Shown in pieces: positions 60,106 to 64,000 of a stretch of 64,000 nt of DNA. Each line of letters begins with the position of its first letter. The stretch's first letter is position 1. The stretch covers positions 1-64,000 of the forward strand of contig JABVXU010000167.1 in NCBI GenBank assembly GCA_013365365.1, read 5' to 3'. The position numbers and the translations under genes are program-made. The notes under the pieces were generated by a model, which was not told the origin of the DNA, did no database searches, and was given only the letters and a program-made list of their open reading frames with translations. The DNA is from Cruorifilaria tuberocauda. Lineage: Eukaryota; Nematoda; Chromadorea; Rhabditida; Onchocercidae.

Positions 60106-61195
60106 GTAGCTATTACATAATGATACCTTAATTTAGATAAGTCGATTTAAGAAAAAACATAGTTCAAGTAGAACTAAATACAAGTTATTTTGTAGTTTAC
60201 TTTCGAACATTTGGCTGAAAATAAGAGAAAAGGGTGATTTAATAAAGATTTTCTTTTCATAATACAAGACGAAATCCAATATTTCGAATCCGAGGTAAAA
60301 TGTATGCTCTAAAAAATAAATGGATAAAACTTATGGTAGAATCGACCCCAAGGATTTCAATGCAATCATTATTTCAATGAAAAACAGCAGAAGTTAAACA
60401 GATAAAAGATATTTCAAATATGTTGGTATGAGTTTTCTTAATGATCTGAAAGCTAAATTTGAAAATTTTAATTTTACTTGAACATTTCATTCAGGAATAG
60501 AAATCATTTACAAATACAGAGTAATGATAATCACTCTTCACTCTAGATAATTTTAGGATTTCCACTAAATTAGATAATCTCGAGCATAAAATCCAAACAA
60601 AGAATTTCACTGTGAAATAAATTTTAATCTTGATTTCGAACAGTTAAAAATTAATTTTTATATACAGTCATCTTAGGAGTAGCAAATTCGCAACTATAGT
60701 TGCATTTAATTAGAAACTTATACATTAATCTAAAAAGCAATAACAATAGTTGAGATAATACATAAAAACCGGTTCCAACGAGGTCAACAACCTGAAAAAT
60801 GCTTTATGCACAGGGAAGTATTGGAATATAACATCAAATGCAGAACATCAGACGAAGTGAAAATCAAGAATCCACAATAAAAAGAAAATGAAAAGTAAGA
60901 AACTTAATCTCTAGAGTTCGGACACTCATCGAGGCTTCCTTTTCCAGATAATTTGATCATACTGATACACAAAATTGTATATTTATTAATTATGAACAAT
61001 GTGCAATTTCAAATAATTCAAAAATGCACTCGATACTGGTATGATAGAAAGCTCAGTATTAGAATATCAAGCTGCATAATTAAATCCAGTTTTCAAGAAA
61101 ATATTAAATTTGAAGAATTCTTGAAATATGGAAAACTAGATAGTTACTTCATCTCTTAACTTACGTTCGGCAAAATATAGCAGAAAAAGATTAAA
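60106..61195. other. Spacer between SIN1 and lipid phosphate phosphatase
   Basis: This 1.1 kb AT-rich interval contains the SIN1 promoter side and the 3' end of the next minus-strand gene. Short frames on the plus strand (for example near 60953-61159) have no splice context or resemblance. No gene was supported. Confidence 0.5.
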
Positions 61196-63400
61196 TTATG
61201 TATTATGCATACTTTCTAGTAAGCGATTTTGGTAAACCAAAGAAGAATGTGTCTTCCAAATAAAAATATACGAACATGAAAGAGCTAATATTATTCCGCC
61301 TAAAACATCGGTCGGATAATGCCAATTGTCGGTTATACGAGTTACCATCACTACTACTGCCCACAGACCACTTATAAGTAGCACCATGAAACGGATTATT
61401 CGCAACAAATTATTGCGGGTAGCATCAACTACACCTAAAAAAATTGATTTTGGAAAAGCAAGGAAAAACAAGGAGCTTGACAGAGAAATTTGAATAATAA
61501 AACATTTTATAAGATATATAATAAGTCATAATTGACATATATATCCAAACGATGATTTTGTAATCACATAATCTTTGCTATTTATGCACATATGGAGAAA
61601 AAGATTACACTAGCATATGCCGTTCATTACAGTAACCTTTCGTAAATTTCACTGCTAGTAGCGTACCTTTCAGATAAAAATAAAGGAATAAAAACATCAA
61701 TACAGCGGCTAACGTATGGCCACTTGGAAAACTTTGACGGCCGACACGAATTCGATGCACATTAGTTCCCAAACAATTGACACCTGCTCATCAAAAAATT
61801 TAGAAAACCTTGAAACTAGTAGGAACTGAATTCTTTTCTATTTATCATATTTTTTTTGTTTCTGTCATCCTCTTTCTCATAATGCTTCTCACACAATAGT
61901 ACTGTCAAAACATTTAAATCTGCTATTAATGATCTAAAATTTTATTTTACCCACCTCTTCTTTTATCGTATAAAGTCTCATATATACTTCTCAAAGTGTT
62001 TCACTTCACTATTCAACTCCAAGCCAAATCTAACTTAAATTAATAGTGATACTTACTTCTGATATAAGTATTTGGGTCGTTACAATTTATTTCCTCCCAA
62101 TTCGGCTGGCAAACACTTAGATAGTGCGGCCTTAAGCGAGCGAATGTACATTTTAATACCTGGAAAAACAAAATTCATCTCTATACCCCATGAAATAAGA
62201 TTGTGTTAATTTTCAGATTTACTATTTTAACATATTTCAATTTTAAAACTTTCGCATCAGAAGTTGTGACACGTTGCAAAAATTAGACAATTATAAAAAT
62301 GCGAACGATATGAAAATAAAAACGATAAATGAAAACATGAAGAAAAAGTACCTCCATTATAAATGTTGCGATAACAAATGAAGCAAGATATATAAGATAG
62401 ATTGATGTAGTAAAGTGAAAATATTTGCGCAATTTATTTTGACCATTAGATATCATAAATACCACAGCTTCTACTAATGCGATGACGAAAAATGGTGAAG
62501 CAATAGAAACAGTTAACAGGTGTTTCGTTGATACGGTATTTGGCCGAAATGGATTACTGATATATGGCACCTGAAAGAAGAAAAAATTGTAGAATGTTAC
62601 TGAGTCGAAGTTTGCATATTTATTAATCTGAATGAAGCTTGTTAATAACATCACTATTTATAATTATATGAAAAAAGGTAAGAATCAACAGCACAATTTG
62701 AACAAATTTACTGTTCCACAGGAATTATTAAGAAAATTAGTAGAATATGTCATTTCAAGGACAGCATTATTTCTTTGTTATACTTTGATATGACTCAATT
62801 TACATTCTTATATGTGGTAAGATACATTCTTGTATTCATCCTTGACATGAATTCTTTTTTCTCAAATTTACTTTTAGTTTTTACAGCCGTTAATTAAAAA
62901 TAATTAACGACTATAAAAGCTAAAAAAGTGCAAAGTCAAATAACAAATGTGATAGATATTCAATGAGATTAGCCGACGAATAGAGATATTAACACGAAAA
63001 TTCAACCAAAGAAAGGGATTACAAATTAAATTTGAACATAACTTTATCTTTTGATTAGTACTGCTAATTAAACGACTGACAACGTATGCTAACCATGATT
63101 GTTTCTTATCCTGCTTATTATTTGGTGACTCTACTATAAATTAAAGCAGAAAATTTCGATAGATTAAAAAATTATGGTATTGAAAAGAAAATTTACCTCG
63201 TAACAATAGAAACCACGTTCATATGGCACAAAAAGTTTGCCAATAAACATATTTAATGTGTAAAATGCTACAGCTAATGCGATTCCAACATCAATAGCTA
63301 CAGCAAAAACACCTTTGGCAATAACCATCGCTGTTGATTCTTCTGCTTTACCATCATTTTGTGCAAATCGTCCACTTAATGTTACCCGACGTAATGACAT
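61196..63400 (-). CDS. Lipid phosphate phosphatase (PAP2/PLPP family)
   Basis: This is an integral membrane enzyme that dephosphorylates phosphatidate, lysophosphatidate and sphingosine phosphate, usually at the cell surface or ER. Five exons join in perfect phase: 63197-63400, 62352-62570, 62057-62159, 61667-61783 and 61196-61434, giving 293 residues (human members about 285-310). The three catalytic blocks are complete: KCTFARLRP (about 144-152, the K-x6-RP motif), PSGH (195-198) and TRITDNWHYPTD (246-257, the SR-x5-H-x3-D motif with Thr for Ser). The catalytic histidines are about 198 and 253. Hydrophobic stretches match the usual six membrane spans. The block YERGFYCYE before the second exon matches the FQRGFFC region of vertebrate LPPs. 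The ATG at 63400 gives a plausible short cytoplasmic N-terminus, but an upstream exon is possible. Confidence 0.9.
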
Positions 63401-64000
63401 CAGAAAGTTGAAAAAGAATGATTCTTACCCTCTATAATAGTAGAAACCACGTTCATATTAAAGTATCAAAAAAAAACTTTACTTCACAACAATATAAACT
63501 ACGTCATATTAAATTATCCAAAATAAAAATAAAATTAGCATAACTATAACAAAATTTTCAGCTTATATTATCAGAAAAAAAGAGAAAAAACTCATGCCAA
63601 TATATGGTCCTATTAACCGCAAAAGTGATGTTTCATCTATTTCAAAGTTAATTAAATTACAAATTATAGCCTAAAACTCCAACTACGACAATTTGAAGGT
63701 GTCATGTATTATCGCAAAAAACATTTTGATATGAATCATTATGAGAACCGTCATTAAAGTAGCTTTCCTCATTCCTAAAATTTTAGAAATAATTGCCGCT
63801 TTAGAATACAGAATATATTTGTAAGTCCATAAATAACCTCACATATCTTATAAATGCTGATATTACGTTAAAAAATTAGATACTTTCAATCTCTTCTGCG
63901 TACATACCGATATCAAACCATTCCCTAAATTATTACCTAAATTCGGATTATTTTAGTTATATTCATAATTTACAAAAACACGCTTTTATGTTATTGAAAA
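63401..64000. other. Upstream flank of the lipid phosphatase, with decayed exon-edge copies
   Basis: This flank holds an extra copy of the end of the phosphatase first exon at about 63425-63460, and a weaker one near 63490-63515 (see findings). The remainder is AT-rich with no exon I can support. The gene's promoter or an upstream exon may lie here. Confidence 0.5.

Overview
The window looks like a piece of nuclear genome from a parasitic nematode, most likely a filarial-type spirurid. It is very AT-rich and its genes are split by many short introns with TTTCAG-like acceptors. Several acceptors lie 15-85 bases before the first ATG, as expected for spliced-leader addition, and one gene encodes a nematode-style major sperm protein (MSP) domain. 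The species is an inference. I see no prokaryotic, viral or CRISPR signal. Exon coordinates were worked out by hand from splice sites, reading phase and family resemblance, so single-base errors are possible.

Layout. 1.1-12.8 kb, minus: IFT140 (che-11 type), a ciliary transport subunit. 14.2-17.2 kb, plus: mitochondrial ribosomal protein mL37. 17.9-24.0 kb, plus: geranylgeranyltransferase type I beta subunit; its second intron (3.3 kb) holds a complete second gene on the same strand, a beta-propeller-like protein possibly related to TAF1C. 24.0-30.6 kb: gene-poor AT-rich block. 30.6-33.7 kb, plus: a TesB/ACOT8-like acyl-CoA thioesterase with altered active-site positions. 34.0-35.4 kb, plus: small MSP-domain protein. 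36.7-39.6 kb, minus: SEC62. 41.2-42.4 kb, minus: probable small secreted protein. 42.4-46.9 kb: gene-poor, with two short tandem repeats. 46.9-49.7 kb, minus: adenosine deaminase-like gene (ADAL type) that appears to be decayed, with two broken frames and lost metal ligands. 51.3-55.0 kb, plus: cytosolic protein tyrosine phosphatase with complete catalytic motifs. 55.5-60.1 kb, minus: SIN1/MAPKAP1, a TORC2 subunit with an unusual C-terminal half. 61.2-63.4 kb, minus: lipid phosphate phosphatase (PAP2/LPP).

These are mostly unrelated housekeeping genes, so the neighbourhood does not form one pathway. Possible co-transcribed same-strand pairs are mL37 with the GGTase beta gene (726 bp apart) and the thioesterase with the MSP gene (344 bp apart). 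The most unusual items are the decayed deaminase, the same-strand nested gene, the thioesterase with changed catalytic positions, and small duplications that copy exon edges into neighbouring non-coding sequence.
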